A DNA stretch of 64,000 nt. Source: Dehalococcoidia bacterium (lineage in GTDB: Bacteria; Chloroflexota; Dehalococcoidia; DSTF01; JACRBR01). The notes below the pieces were generated by a model that was given only the letters and a program-made list of their open reading frames with translations, was not told where the DNA came from and ran no database searches. The stretch covers positions 247,537 through 311,536 of the forward strand of contig JADMII010000001.1 of NCBI GenBank assembly GCA_015478665.1, written 5' to 3'. A program made the position numbers and the translations under genes. Below, piece after piece: positions 51,522-60,140 of this stretch. How positions within the stretch are numbered: the stretch's first letter is position 1; each line of letters opens with the position of its first letter.

Positions 51522-53291
51522 CTAAAACAGGCCCTGCTTCTGCGCCTTCGAGAGCAGGCCGAAGAGGTCGTAGAAGTTCGTCACACCGGACGCGCCGAGC
51601 TTCTCCAGCAACGCGCCGCGGCGGTCCACCTCCTTGTAGATCTCGCGCCTTCGCTTCTCGTTCAGGCCGCGCGATGGCGCGATGCGCTGCTCGAGCAGAT
51701 AGCTGTTGAAGTGCCCGGTGAACTCGAACACGTCCTCCGTCGGGTTCCAGCGGAAGATCTCGACGAACGAGAACGAGTTGTTGATCGGGTCGTAGCCGAT
51801 GATCTCGGAGATGGTGATCACGCGCCGGCCCATCTTCCCGCTCGGGAGCCGCACGGCGCTGGCGATGATGACGACGTTCAGGTTATCGACGTAGGTGCGC
51901 GGCACGCTGATCGGCGCGCCCGTCACGCGCTGGATCAGCTTCTCGACCGTTGCCGCATGGAAGGTCGCGCAGACGGCGTGTCCGGTCATCATCGCCTGGA
52001 AGGCGATGTTCCCCTCCTCGCCGCGGATCTCGCCGATGATGATCTCGTTCGGGCGCTGGCGCAGGGCGGCCTTCAGCAGGCTGAACATGTCGACCGAGCC
52101 GCCCGCCTGGCTCATCTGGCCGCGCACCACCTCGCGCGTCCAGTTCGGGTGCGGCACCTGCACTTCCGGCGTATCTTCGATGCTGACGATCTTCGCCGTC
52201 GGCGCGATGAACGTCATCAGCGCGTTCATCAGCGTCGTCTTGCCCGACGCGGTCTCGCCGGAGACGAAGAAGTTCATCCCCTCCTCGACGATCAGCGAGA
52301 GGTAGCCGGCCATCTGGTACGTCAGCATGCCGCCATCGCAGATGTCGACGATGCTGAGCGGGATGCCCATGAACTTCCTGATGGTGAAGTTCGAGCCGTT
52401 CTTCGAGACATCGCCGCCGTAGACGATGTTGATGCGGGAGCCGTCGGGCAGCGTCGCGTCGACGATCGGATTGCGGAAGGTCACGGGCTTCTTCATCTTC
52501 TCCGCGAGCTTCAGGACGAAGTCGTCGAGCTCCTCGTGCGTCTCGAAGCTGATGCTGCTCTTCAGCCCCTTGAAGACCTTGTGCTCGATGTACACGGGGC
52601 CGATGCCACTGCAGCTGATGTCCTCGATCCACTCGTCGCTGATCAGCGGCTCGAGCGGACCCATGCCGATCTTGTCGCGGATCACCATGTACTTCAGGCT
52701 CTCCAGCTCCGCCTGCGTCATGCGCAGCTTGCTGCCGCCCGGCGATGCGGACTTCGCGCCGAACGGCAGCTTGATGAAGCCGGCCTCGCTCGCCGCCACG
52801 GCCGGCCGGGACGCCGCCGGCGACGAGCCGCGGTCGCTGACCTCGACGCTGTCGTCGATCGCGCGCAGGATCACCTCCGTCTTCTGCTCCGGCGACGTCG
52901 CGTCCGCCAGCAGCTCGACGAAGTCCAGCAAGCGATACTCGATTTCCTCGACGAACTCATCGAGCCGGTCGGCCGTCGGCTCGATGGCGATGTAGTAGTT
53001 CCGGGCGCCGGACGCGTCCGGGAAGATGTGGATAAAGGTGTCGTGGCCGACGGGGTAGATCAGGTTCGGTTCCTTGATGTCGCCCATCTTGCGCGAGATC
53101 TGCGGGTAGTACACCGGTACGCCGAAGTCGCCCATCGGCACCTTGTGCAGATAGGACATCAGGTGCGGCGCCTGCTCCGCCTCCGTCCGCAGCTCCGGCG
53201 AGAGGATGTTGTGGATCGGGCACTGCGCGGCGGCGCCGTTCCGGTGGTTCTCGGCTGCCTCCGCAGGCTCGAACGGCAACCGCTGCGGCAT
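51522..53291 (-). CDS. arlI: Archaellum-type motor ATPase (ArlI/FlaI-like)
   Basis: A 589-residue secretion/assembly ATPase. In archaea ArlI is the hexameric ATPase that builds and rotates the archaellum. Walker A is GETASGKT (345-352); Walker B is the family form IIIGEIRGEE (417-426); MMTGHAVCATFHA (435-447) is the His box. KYMVIRDKIGMGPLEPLISD (200-219) is the typical N-terminal region of ArlI/GspE-like ATPases. A low-complexity linker (~150-190) and extra N-terminal residues make it longer than many archaeal ArlI. It lies 4 bp downstream of arlH, the archaeal order. Alternative: a CpaF/TadA-type pilus ATPase, made less likely by the ArlH partner. Confidence 0.85.
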   Translation of the reverse strand: MPQRLPFEPAEAAENHRNGAAAQCPIHNILSPELRTEAEQAPHLMSYLHKVPMGDFGVPVYYPQISRKMGDIKEPNLIYPVGHDTFIHIFPDASGARNYYIAIEPTADRLDEFVEEIEYRLLDFVELLADATSPEQKTEVILRAIDDSVEVSDRGSSPAASRPAVAASEAGFIKLPFGAKSASPGGSKLRMTQAELESLKYMVIRDKIGMGPLEPLISDEWIEDISCSGIGPVYIEHKVFKGLKSSISFETHEELDDFVLKLAEKMKKPVTFRNPIVDATLPDGSRINIVYGGDVSKNGSNFTIRKFMGIPLSIVDICDGGMLTYQMAGYLSLIVEEGMNFFVSGETASGKTTLMNALMTFIAPTAKIVSIEDTPEVQVPHPNWTREVVRGQMSQAGGSVDMFSLLKAALRQRPNEIIIGEIRGEEGNIAFQAMMTGHAVCATFHAATVEKLIQRVTGAPISVPRTYVDNLNVVIIASAVRLPSGKMGRRVITISEIIGYDPINNSFSFVEIFRWNPTEDVFEFTGHFNSYLLEQRIAPSRGLNEKRRREIYKEVDRRGALLEKLGASGVTNFYDLFGLLSKAQKQGLF

Positions 53292-53295
53292 CGCC

Positions 53296-54009
53296 CTACG
53301 CCTTCGCCGTCGAGACGGGGATGATGCGCATGCCGAGGCCGGGCTCGACGTCGAAGCTGATGATGTTTCCGGTGGACTTCTCTGCGCCGCGCACCTTCGC
53401 CACCTCGAGCACCTTCATCAGCTGGTCGCGCATCTCCTCGACGCGCAGCTTCAGGTGCGCGTCGCAGAGCGAGCGCATCCGCATGAACATCGCCTCCTCG
53501 AACGCGTGCGAGTGGAGCGAGAAGAAGATGGTCATGTTCTGGTCGCAGAACTCCTTCACGGCGGTGAGGAAGCGCAGCGTCGCTGACTCCGGCACCTGCG
53601 AGACGAACGACGTCAGCGAGTCGATGAAGACCACCTCGAACCGCCCCTGCAGGCGCGAGAGGTGATGCAGCATCTTGTCGAAGGCCGTCACCGCCGCCTC
53701 CTCGGACATCGCCGCCGGCACCGGGTAGACGTTGAAGGCGCCGAGCAGGAAGAAGTCCGTGACGTCCAGGCTGAGGCTCGTCATCTGGCGGAAGAGGCTG
53801 CGCGGCGTGTTTTCCGTTGTGTACAGCGCGCAGCGGAAGCCGCCGTTCAGCGCGCCGTGCGTGAGCTGCTGCGTGACGACGCTCTTGCCCGCGTTCGACT
53901 GCCCCTCGATGAGGATCAGCGAGCCCTCGGGGATGCCGCCCCCCATCTTCTTGTCGATCTCCGACGACCCCGTCGAGATCGTGCGGCGCGCGCCGGCCAC
54001 CTGTGACAT
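53296..54009 (-). CDS. arlH: Archaellum KaiC-like ATP-binding protein (ArlH/FlaH-like)
   Basis: A 237-residue RecA/KaiC-fold protein. ArlH binds ATP and docks on ArlI to form the archaellum motor's cytosolic ring. The start STGSSEIDKKMGGGIPEGSL and Walker A GQSNAGKS (36-43) are typical. YTTENTPRSLFRQMTSLSLD and FLLGAFNVYPV follow the archaeal pattern. Walker B is VVFIDSLTSF (Asp130). The family has only the ATP-binding half of KaiC, as here. GGGAGG lies five bases before the ATG. First gene of the arlH-arlI pair, with an inverted repeat upstream. Confidence 0.88.
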   Translation of the reverse strand: MSQVAGARRTISTGSSEIDKKMGGGIPEGSLILIEGQSNAGKSVVTQQLTHGALNGGFRCALYTTENTPRSLFRQMTSLSLDVTDFFLLGAFNVYPVPAAMSEEAAVTAFDKMLHHLSRLQGRFEVVFIDSLTSFVSQVPESATLRFLTAVKEFCDQNMTIFFSLHSHAFEEAMFMRMRSLCDAHLKLRVEEMRDQLMKVLEVAKVRGAEKSTGNIISFDVEPGLGMRIIPVSTAKA

Positions 54010-54383
54010 CGCCGCCTCCCGGTACCGCTTCCCCTACGGGAAGCGGAGGCCCATCGCGCGAGGTGCGCGCAGATACGGGACAGATGCTGTGTCCCCGTAT
54101 CCGTTATCGGCGCGCCGGGCCGGAAACGTAGGTGGGGACACCCCTGATCGGAGGGCTGCGGGGAGGTGAGAGATGGAACTGGGTGGTTGTCTTGTGCGCG
54201 CGGCGGTGGGTAATGGCTGCGATGTTGGACGTTGATGTTGGATGCGGAGGCGCGCCGCGGGCGGTCGGAGGAGATGAGACGTGGGATGGTCGTTGTGCGG
54301 AAGGCTGTGGGGGACGGATGCGCTGTTGGTTGTTGGATGTTGGATGCGGGCACGCCGATGGAGGGCGCCGAGCCGCCGATGGC
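54010..54383 (-). other. arlH upstream region with degenerate repeats
   Basis: 374 bp. The right part (~54210-54350) has imperfect GATGTTGGATG-type units in G-rich sequence. No gene is supported. Such units recur at 50530-50570. Confidence 0.4.
54072..54101. promoter_or_regulatory. Inverted repeat upstream of arlH
   Basis: GATACGGGACA (54072-54082) and TGTCCCCGTATC (54090-54101) form a near-perfect inverted repeat with a 7-nt loop, 62-92 bp upstream of arlH. Could be an operator or leader hairpin. Confidence 0.5.
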
Positions 54384-56117
54384 TTACCGCGGGCGGTAGC
54401 GGTTCGCGATGGGTAAGCGGCGGTCGCGGCCGAAGGCGCGCGGCGTCACCTTCAGCCCCGGCGGCGACTGCCGCCGCTTGTACTCGTTGCGGTCGACGAG
54501 CTGCACGACGCGCTGCACCGTCGCCTCGTCGTACCCCATCGCCACGATCTCTTCCACGCTCCGGTCGTCCTCGACGTATGCCTGCAGGATCGGGTCGAGC
54601 ACGTCGTACGGCGGCAGCGAGTCGCTGTCGAGCTGGTCCGGCCGCAGCTCGGCGCTCGGCGGCTTGTCGATCACGGACTGCGGTATCAGCTCGCGGCGGG
54701 CGACGCGGTTGCGGTATCGCGCGAGCTCGTAGACCAGCGTCTTCGGCACGTCCTTCATCACGGCGAAGCCACCCGCCATGTCGCCGTACAGCGTCGAGTA
54801 CCCGGTCGCCATCTCGCTCTTGTTGCCGGTCGTCAGCACGAGCCAGCCGAACTTGTTGCTCAGCGACATCAGGATGTTGCCGCGGATGCGCGCCTGCAGG
54901 TTCTCCTCTGCCAGCCCGAACTGCGTGTCGGCGAACGGCTCCGCGAGCATCTCCAGGGACGCGGCGAAGGCGCCTTCGATCGGCACGGTCATCAAGCGGA
55001 TGCCGAGGCGCTCTGACAGCGCCGCGGCATCGGACTTGCTGTGCTCCGACGAGAAGCGCGACGGCATCGAGACGCCGACCACATGCTCGGCGCCGATCGC
55101 GTCGGCGGCGACGCAGGCGACGAGCGTCGAATCGATGCCTCCCGAAAGGCCGATGAGGACCGTGCCGAATCCGGTCTTCGCCAGGTAGTCGCGGACACCG
55201 AGCACCAGCGCCTCCCAGACCTCCGCAGCCGGCTCCAGCAGCGGCGCGCACGACGGCGGCGCGATCGGCGGCTTCCCGGCAGCCAACGGCCGTTCGCTGA
55301 CGACGGACCGTGGCGCCGCCCGCTCGTCGCGCTCGAAGTGGCCCTTGCGCTGCCGCGGGTCATGCAGCCGCACCTGCAGCACGCCGTCGATGTCGACGTC
55401 GCAGATGACGAGGTCCTCGCGGAACTGGGCGCCGCGGGCGACGAGCTGGCCGCGCTCGTCGTAGATCAGACTGTGGCCGTCGAACACGAGCTCGTCCTGG
55501 CCGCCGACCATGTTCACGTGACAGACGACGACGGCGTTGTCGTTCGCGCGCGTCGAGATCATGTTCTCGCGAAAGCTGCCCTTCGCGCGATGATACGGCG
55601 ACGCGTTGATGTTGACGACGACTTCGGCGCCGGCCCGCGCCTGGTCGCGCGTCGGGCCGTCGGGATACCAGATGTCCTCGCAAATGTTGACGCCGACGTC
55701 GACGCCGGCGATGCGGAAGACGGGAGATGAGGCGCCGCGCTGGAAGTAGCGGTCCTCATCGAAGACGCCGTAGTTCGGCAGGAACTGCTTGTGGTAGCGG
55801 GCGACCAGCCGCCCGTCGCTGATCACGGCGGCGGCGTTGTAGATGTCGTCGTCCAGATCGACGAAGCCGACGACCGCGGCGATGCCGCCCGTCGCGGCGA
55901 CCACCGCCTCGAGCGCGCGCACGTTGTCGGCGATGAAGGATCGCCGCAGGACGAGGTCTTCGGGCGGATAGCCGGTGATCGCCAGCTCCGGGAAGGCGAC
56001 GAGATCGGCGCCGAGGTCGCGGGCGCGCGCCGTCCAGTCGATGATCTTCGCGGCGTTCGCGTCGAGGTCACCGACGGTCGTATCGATCTGCGCCAAGGCG
56101 ACGCGGAGGGTGCGCAT
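54384..56117 (-). CDS. nadE: Glutamine-dependent NAD+ synthetase
   Basis: A 577-residue two-domain enzyme. The N-terminal nitrilase-type glutaminase (~1-275) has the triad Glu (FPELAITGYPP), Lys (YHKQFLPNYGVFDE) and Cys (NICEDIWYPDG). The C-terminal synthetase (~300-577) has the ATP loop IGLSGGIDSTL and TTGNKSEMATGY. It amidates deamido-NAD with ammonia channelled from Gln. AAAGGCGG sits ahead of the ATG and a TATACT about 21 bases upstream could be the -10. Confidence 0.95.
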   Translation of the reverse strand: MRTLRVALAQIDTTVGDLDANAAKIIDWTARARDLGADLVAFPELAITGYPPEDLVLRRSFIADNVRALEAVVAATGGIAAVVGFVDLDDDIYNAAAVISDGRLVARYHKQFLPNYGVFDEDRYFQRGASSPVFRIAGVDVGVNICEDIWYPDGPTRDQARAGAEVVVNINASPYHRAKGSFRENMISTRANDNAVVVCHVNMVGGQDELVFDGHSLIYDERGQLVARGAQFREDLVICDVDIDGVLQVRLHDPRQRKGHFERDERAAPRSVVSERPLAAGKPPIAPPSCAPLLEPAAEVWEALVLGVRDYLAKTGFGTVLIGLSGGIDSTLVACVAADAIGAEHVVGVSMPSRFSSEHSKSDAAALSERLGIRLMTVPIEGAFAASLEMLAEPFADTQFGLAEENLQARIRGNILMSLSNKFGWLVLTTGNKSEMATGYSTLYGDMAGGFAVMKDVPKTLVYELARYRNRVARRELIPQSVIDKPPSAELRPDQLDSDSLPPYDVLDPILQAYVEDDRSVEEIVAMGYDEATVQRVVQLVDRNEYKRRQSPPGLKVTPRAFGRDRRLPIANRYRPR

Positions 56118-56184
56118 GCGGGCCGCCTTTCGCTACCGAGTATATCGGCGCGCGCCAGACCCACCCTGCACCACAGCCGATGCC

Positions 56185-56300
56185 CGAGCCCCAGCAACCC
56201 GTCCCCAGCAAGCGGCCGCAACCAACGAGCCGCCAGTCACCAGCAACCAGCCTGCGATCCCCAGCCTGTGGTCAGCAGTCACCAGTTGCCAGCACCTATC
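56185..56300 (+). repeat. Low-complexity CCAGCAACC / CAGTCACCAG repeat tract
   Basis: The gap after nadE holds short imperfect units CCAGCAACC, CCAGTCACCAGCAACCAG, CAGCAGTCACCAGTTGCCAG. Similar to the tract at 36338-36400. The end overlaps the last few bases of the DinB-like gene. Confidence 0.55.
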
Positions 56301-56775
56301 CCGCTGCGCGCATGCTGGCGAGGTGGCCGCTGACGTGCTCGATCAGGACCGGACCTTCGATGAGCTGTTGGGCCGTGAGCTCGGCGCCGCCGGCGAGCGC
56401 GAGCGGCGCCGTCCGGTCGAGTTGCTCGTCGCTCAGGCCGCGGATGTAGGCCGCCATCGACCCGCCGCCGTCGCGAAGCAGCGTGAGAACCGCATCCTTC
56501 GTGCAGCCGGCGTGCGCGGCCGCGCGGCCGTCGTTCATGCCGTTGATGTCGTCCCAGCTGTACGTCAGGCCCTTGCCTCCCGACGCCGCCTCGTCGATGA
56601 ACTCGCGCTCGAGCGGAAACTGGCCTGCGACGTGCTGTGCTGTGACGCCGACGGTCCAGCCCTCCGCGCCGCAGCGGGCGTCCCACTGCGCGTCACCGCA
56701 GGACTGCACTTCCTTCGCGAACTCGTCGACCGCCTGCTCGAAGCGCCGAGCCAGTTCGTCGGATCTGGTACCCAT
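56296..56775 (-). CDS. DinB-like four-helix protein
   Basis: A 159-residue DinB/maleylpyruvate-isomerase-like helical protein. It has GWTVGVTAQHVAGQFPLE (with a metal-binding-position His) and a late IEHVSGHLASM His pair. Members are metal-dependent or thiol-transferase-like enzymes, often of unknown function. GGAGG six bases before the ATG at 56775 fixes the start. Confidence 0.78.
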   Translation of the reverse strand: MGTRSDELARRFEQAVDEFAKEVQSCGDAQWDARCGAEGWTVGVTAQHVAGQFPLEREFIDEAASGGKGLTYSWDDINGMNDGRAAAHAGCTKDAVLTLLRDGGGSMAAYIRGLSDEQLDRTAPLALAGGAELTAQQLIEGPVLIEHVSGHLASMRAAG

Positions 56776-56893
56776 GGCCGCCTCCTTCTTCACAGATGCC
56801 ATGCTGTGCGAAAACTATCGACGATTCGACGGGCCGATGTCCAGCGCTTGCACTCGTCCGGTACATCCCGCTACAGCGGCCTCCCCAGCGCCG

Positions 56894-57370
56894 TCAGCCG
56901 CCGTAGAAGACGCCGACCTCGGCGAGCGTCAGCGGCGGCGCCTCGCGGCGCCGGCCGGCATCCGTGACCTCGGCGACGACGACGTGGTGGTCGCCGCGCT
57001 CGACGATGTCGCTGACGCGGCACTCGAACCAGGCCGGCGCGTCGATGAGGAGCGGCGCGCCGGCGGCGCCGGTCTCGAAGTCGTAGCCGCTGAGCTTTGC
57101 GCCTTCGACCGTGGTCGGCTTGAAGAAGGCGAATGCCACGTCCTTCTGGCCGCTCGCGAGCACGTTCACGGCGAAGGCGCTGCCGATGCCCAGGTGGGCG
57201 CGCGTGGTGCTGTCCGCCTTCATGCCGAGCGCGACGAGCGGCGGCTGGAAGGACACCTGGGTCAGCCAGTTGATCGTGGCGGCGCTGTACTCATCGCCCT
57301 GCTTCGTCGTGACGACGTACAGGCCGTAGGTGATCATGCGGAGCGCGGTCTTCTTCGCGGCCTCGTCCAT
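56894..57370 (-). CDS. Flavin reductase-like FMN-binding protein
   Basis: A 158-residue split-barrel flavin reductase domain: MITYGLYVVTTKQGDEYSA, then FQPPLVALGMKADSTTRAHL and FAVNVLASGQ. It reduces flavin with NAD(P)H, supplying monooxygenases, or binds FMN. AGGAGG lies ahead of the 57370 ATG. Partner oxygenase not obvious nearby. Confidence 0.88.
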   Translation of the reverse strand: MDEAAKKTALRMITYGLYVVTTKQGDEYSAATINWLTQVSFQPPLVALGMKADSTTRAHLGIGSAFAVNVLASGQKDVAFAFFKPTTVEGAKLSGYDFETGAAGAPLLIDAPAWFECRVSDIVERGDHHVVVAEVTDAGRRREAPPLTLAEVGVFYGG

Positions 57371-57481
57371 CGTGGCGCCTCCTGCTCTCTCCCGCCGCGA
57401 GCAGATGCGCCCGCCTGCGGCGTTGCGTCCCTGGGCCGGTCCCATCGACGTGTCGGCCGGCCGGCTCCGTCGTCGCGTCGG

Positions 57482-58303
57482 CTACGGGTTGAAGTTGGGC
57501 TCTCGCTTCTCGAGGAACGCCCGGACGGCCTCCTTGTGGCCGGCGCTCTCGTACTGGCGCGCGATCGCGGCGCCTTCCCGGCGCACGACCTCCTCGCGGT
57601 CCTGCTCGACCATGTTCCGGTGCATCAGCTGCTTCGCGGCGCGCACGGCGTCCGTCGGGTTGGCGGCGATCTCGCCTGCCAGCGCCATCGTCTCGTCCAG
57701 CAGCCGCTCGTGCGGCACGACGCGGCTGACCAGCCCCATGCGCAGCGCGTCGTCGGCGCCGATGATGCGCCCGGTCATCGAGAGCTCGAGGGCGTTGGCG
57801 ATGCCGACGATCTGGGGCAGGTAGGTCGTACTGCTCGCTTCGGGCGTGATGCCCATGCGGACGAAGCGCATCGCGAAGCGCGCCCGGTCGGAGGCGATGC
57901 GCAGGTCCATCGTCAGCGTCATCGTCAGGCCGACGCCGATCGCCGGGCCGTTGATGGCGCAGAGGACCGGCTTCGACTGCTGGTAGAAGCCGGTGCCGCC
58001 GCCGCGTCGCGCGGGCGGCGCGCTGGCACGCAGCTTCTCTTCTTCGGTCGTCGCCTGCTCCCGCGCTTCGATGGCGCGGTTGAAGTTCCCCATATCGGCG
58101 CCCGAGCAGAAGCCGCGCCCGGCGCCGGTGATGACGATGGCGCCACACCCGTCATCGTCGTTGCAGCGGCCGATCGCTTCCGCCATCTCGGCGTTCATCT
58201 GCCACGTCCAGGCGTTGAGGCGCTGTGGTCGGTTCAGCGTGATCAGCGCGACGCGCCCGCGCTGCTCGAAGAGGATCTGCTCGTACTCGGTCGTCGTCGT
58301 CAT
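57482..58303 (-). CDS. Enoyl-CoA hydratase/isomerase family protein
   Basis: A 273-residue crotonase-fold protein: LNRPQRLNAWTWQMNAEM, oxyanion-hole GRGFCSGADM and INGPAIGVGLTMTL, then a C-terminal helix ending REPNFNP. The position of catalytic Glu in GITPEASSTTYLP fits hydratase-type enzymes. Substrate unknown. AAAGGAG precedes the ATG. Confidence 0.9.
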   Translation of the reverse strand: MTTTTEYEQILFEQRGRVALITLNRPQRLNAWTWQMNAEMAEAIGRCNDDDGCGAIVITGAGRGFCSGADMGNFNRAIEAREQATTEEEKLRASAPPARRGGGTGFYQQSKPVLCAINGPAIGVGLTMTLTMDLRIASDRARFAMRFVRMGITPEASSTTYLPQIVGIANALELSMTGRIIGADDALRMGLVSRVVPHERLLDETMALAGEIAANPTDAVRAAKQLMHRNMVEQDREEVVRREGAAIARQYESAGHKEAVRAFLEKREPNFNP

Positions 58304-58451
58304 GCTGCCGCTCCTTTCCGTCGCCAGTGCGCGGTGCGACGCGCCGTCAGGCGTCATCCATCGCCAGTGTACGCCCTCGGGAGATGATCGCCAGCAGCCG
58401 CGCCCGGCCGGAAGTACGCGCGGTCGCCGCCGTGCGGAGGCGGGCTGCGGC

Positions 58452-59921
58452 TCAGGCCGGGACGGGCGACGCCGCCGGCCGGCGCAGCGGCTCGGGCGCC
58501 TTCGCGGCGACGAACTTCAGGAGCACGAGCGCCGCGGCGAGCCGGCCGCCGGCAGAGAGCAGGAAGACGGCGCGGAACCCCGTCGCATCGATCACGTAGC
58601 CGCCGAGGAGGGGGCCGGCGAAGGCGGCGGCGAGCATCACCGTCTGGAACGCGGCGGCGTAGCGGGCGCGCTTCTCGGGCGGCGACATCACCATCACCAT
58701 GTTGCTGAGGGCGAGGTTGTAGCCGGCCCAGAGTGCGCCGCCGAATGCATTAATGAAGATCACCTGCCAGGGCGCGTTGACCAGCGTCCAGGCGAGCGGC
58801 AGCAGCGGGATCAGCAGGCCGCAGACGACCATCAGCGACTTCGTCCCGCGACGGTCCATCATGCGCCCCATATACAGGAGGCCGACAAGGGCGCTCAGCG
58901 ACGGCAGCGCCGCGAGGATGCCGACCCAGAGCGACGAGGCGTGCAGGTTCTTCACCAGGTAGACGTTGAAGAAGGGGCCGGAGACCTGCAGCGCCAGGTT
59001 CCAGATCGCCACGCTCGCCAGGTAGGCGACGAAGTTGCGGTCGGCCAGCAGATCGCCGAAGAAGCCGCGTTCTGCCGGCTCGGCGGCGGACACGGCGGCG
59101 GGCGGGTGCGGCGGCGGCTCCGGGATGCGCGCGTAGGCCCAGGTCGAGAGGGCGCCGGTGGCGAAGGCGACCATCCAGACGAGCTGCCAGCCGTGGAAGC
59201 CGGTGTACTGGTCGATGAGGAAGCCTGCGAGCGGCGCGACGGCCAGCGCGCAGATGCTCATGCCGATGTTGCGCGACGCGAGATAGCGGCCGCGGATGCC
59301 GGCCGGCACGATGTCGGAGGTCAGCGACGTCCACGCCGGCACGTGGAAGTAGGCGAAGAAGCCGCGGAACGAGGCGATCGCCATGACGAGCCAGATCGCC
59401 GCGCCGCCGCGGGCGAAGAACGGGACCAGCGCCAGGGCGACGAGCGCGAGGCGCGCCAGGCCGCCGCCGGAAGCCAAGACCGTCGCCTTGCGATGCCCGA
59501 CCGTCTCGGCGACGTGGGCGCCGGGGAAGAAGGCCAGCGCGGCGAAGAGGCTGCTGAACGACGAGAGGAGGCCGACCTGTGCGTTGCTGGCGCCGAACGC
59601 CAGCAGGTAGAGGCCCAGGTAGTTGAGGACGACCGTCTCCGAGCCGCTGGCCCAGAACCCGTCCCACCAGAAGGCGCGCATCGCCCGCTCTTGCAGCGGC
59701 GTCACGTGCTCGTCGAAGTCCGTATCACGATGTCGCGCGTGGAAGGGGCCGGGGACGCCGCCGAACGGCGCCCGAGCGGCGGCGCGCAGACGCCGCGAGC
59801 CGCGCGCGGCGATGCCGGGAGGCGCGGCGCCGCCGGCGTTCACTGCGGGAGCGGGCGGGTGGAGGGGATCGGAACCGGGCACCGGGGATTGTACCTGCTG
59901 CCTCGGGTGCAGATCGTGCAT
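58452..59921 (-). CDS. MFS transporter
   Basis: A roughly 489-residue permease with about twelve helices. Signature loop is GAHVAETVGHRKATV; second half has YMGRMMDRRGTKSLMV. Substrate unknown. The N-terminal ~80 residues are Pro/Arg-rich and may not be coding; the start is uncertain (ATG at 59921, or a later one near MRAFWWDGFW). Confidence 0.8.
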   Translation of the reverse strand: MHDLHPRQQVQSPVPGSDPLHPPAPAVNAGGAAPPGIAARGSRRLRAAARAPFGGVPGPFHARHRDTDFDEHVTPLQERAMRAFWWDGFWASGSETVVLNYLGLYLLAFGASNAQVGLLSSFSSLFAALAFFPGAHVAETVGHRKATVLASGGGLARLALVALALVPFFARGGAAIWLVMAIASFRGFFAYFHVPAWTSLTSDIVPAGIRGRYLASRNIGMSICALAVAPLAGFLIDQYTGFHGWQLVWMVAFATGALSTWAYARIPEPPPHPPAAVSAAEPAERGFFGDLLADRNFVAYLASVAIWNLALQVSGPFFNVYLVKNLHASSLWVGILAALPSLSALVGLLYMGRMMDRRGTKSLMVVCGLLIPLLPLAWTLVNAPWQVIFINAFGGALWAGYNLALSNMVMVMSPPEKRARYAAAFQTVMLAAAFAGPLLGGYVIDATGFRAVFLLSAGGRLAAALVLLKFVAAKAPEPLRRPAASPVPA

Positions 59922-60140
59922 CGTGCGTGGAGGCTCGGCGGCGAGCGATGAGGAGTCGCACCGGACCGCGCCGAGGCCGCTCTCCGGCCGAAGTGGATCC
60001 CTCTTCCGCCGCCGCTCGACACCTCTCCCGGCGTGCATCGACCCACCGCCTGCGGTTCGGTATCCTGTGGTGGAGCGAATTCACCAGCCATTTTGAAGAT
60101 TGCAACCGCCCCAGGCATCCCCGTCGCAGCCGTCGCCCCG

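Noticed and set aside
51522-53291. Reading arlI as a CpaF/TadA pilus ATPase
   Set aside because: Possible on the ATPase alone, but the adjacent KaiC-like gene and its order are those of archaella, and no Tad/Flp genes are present.
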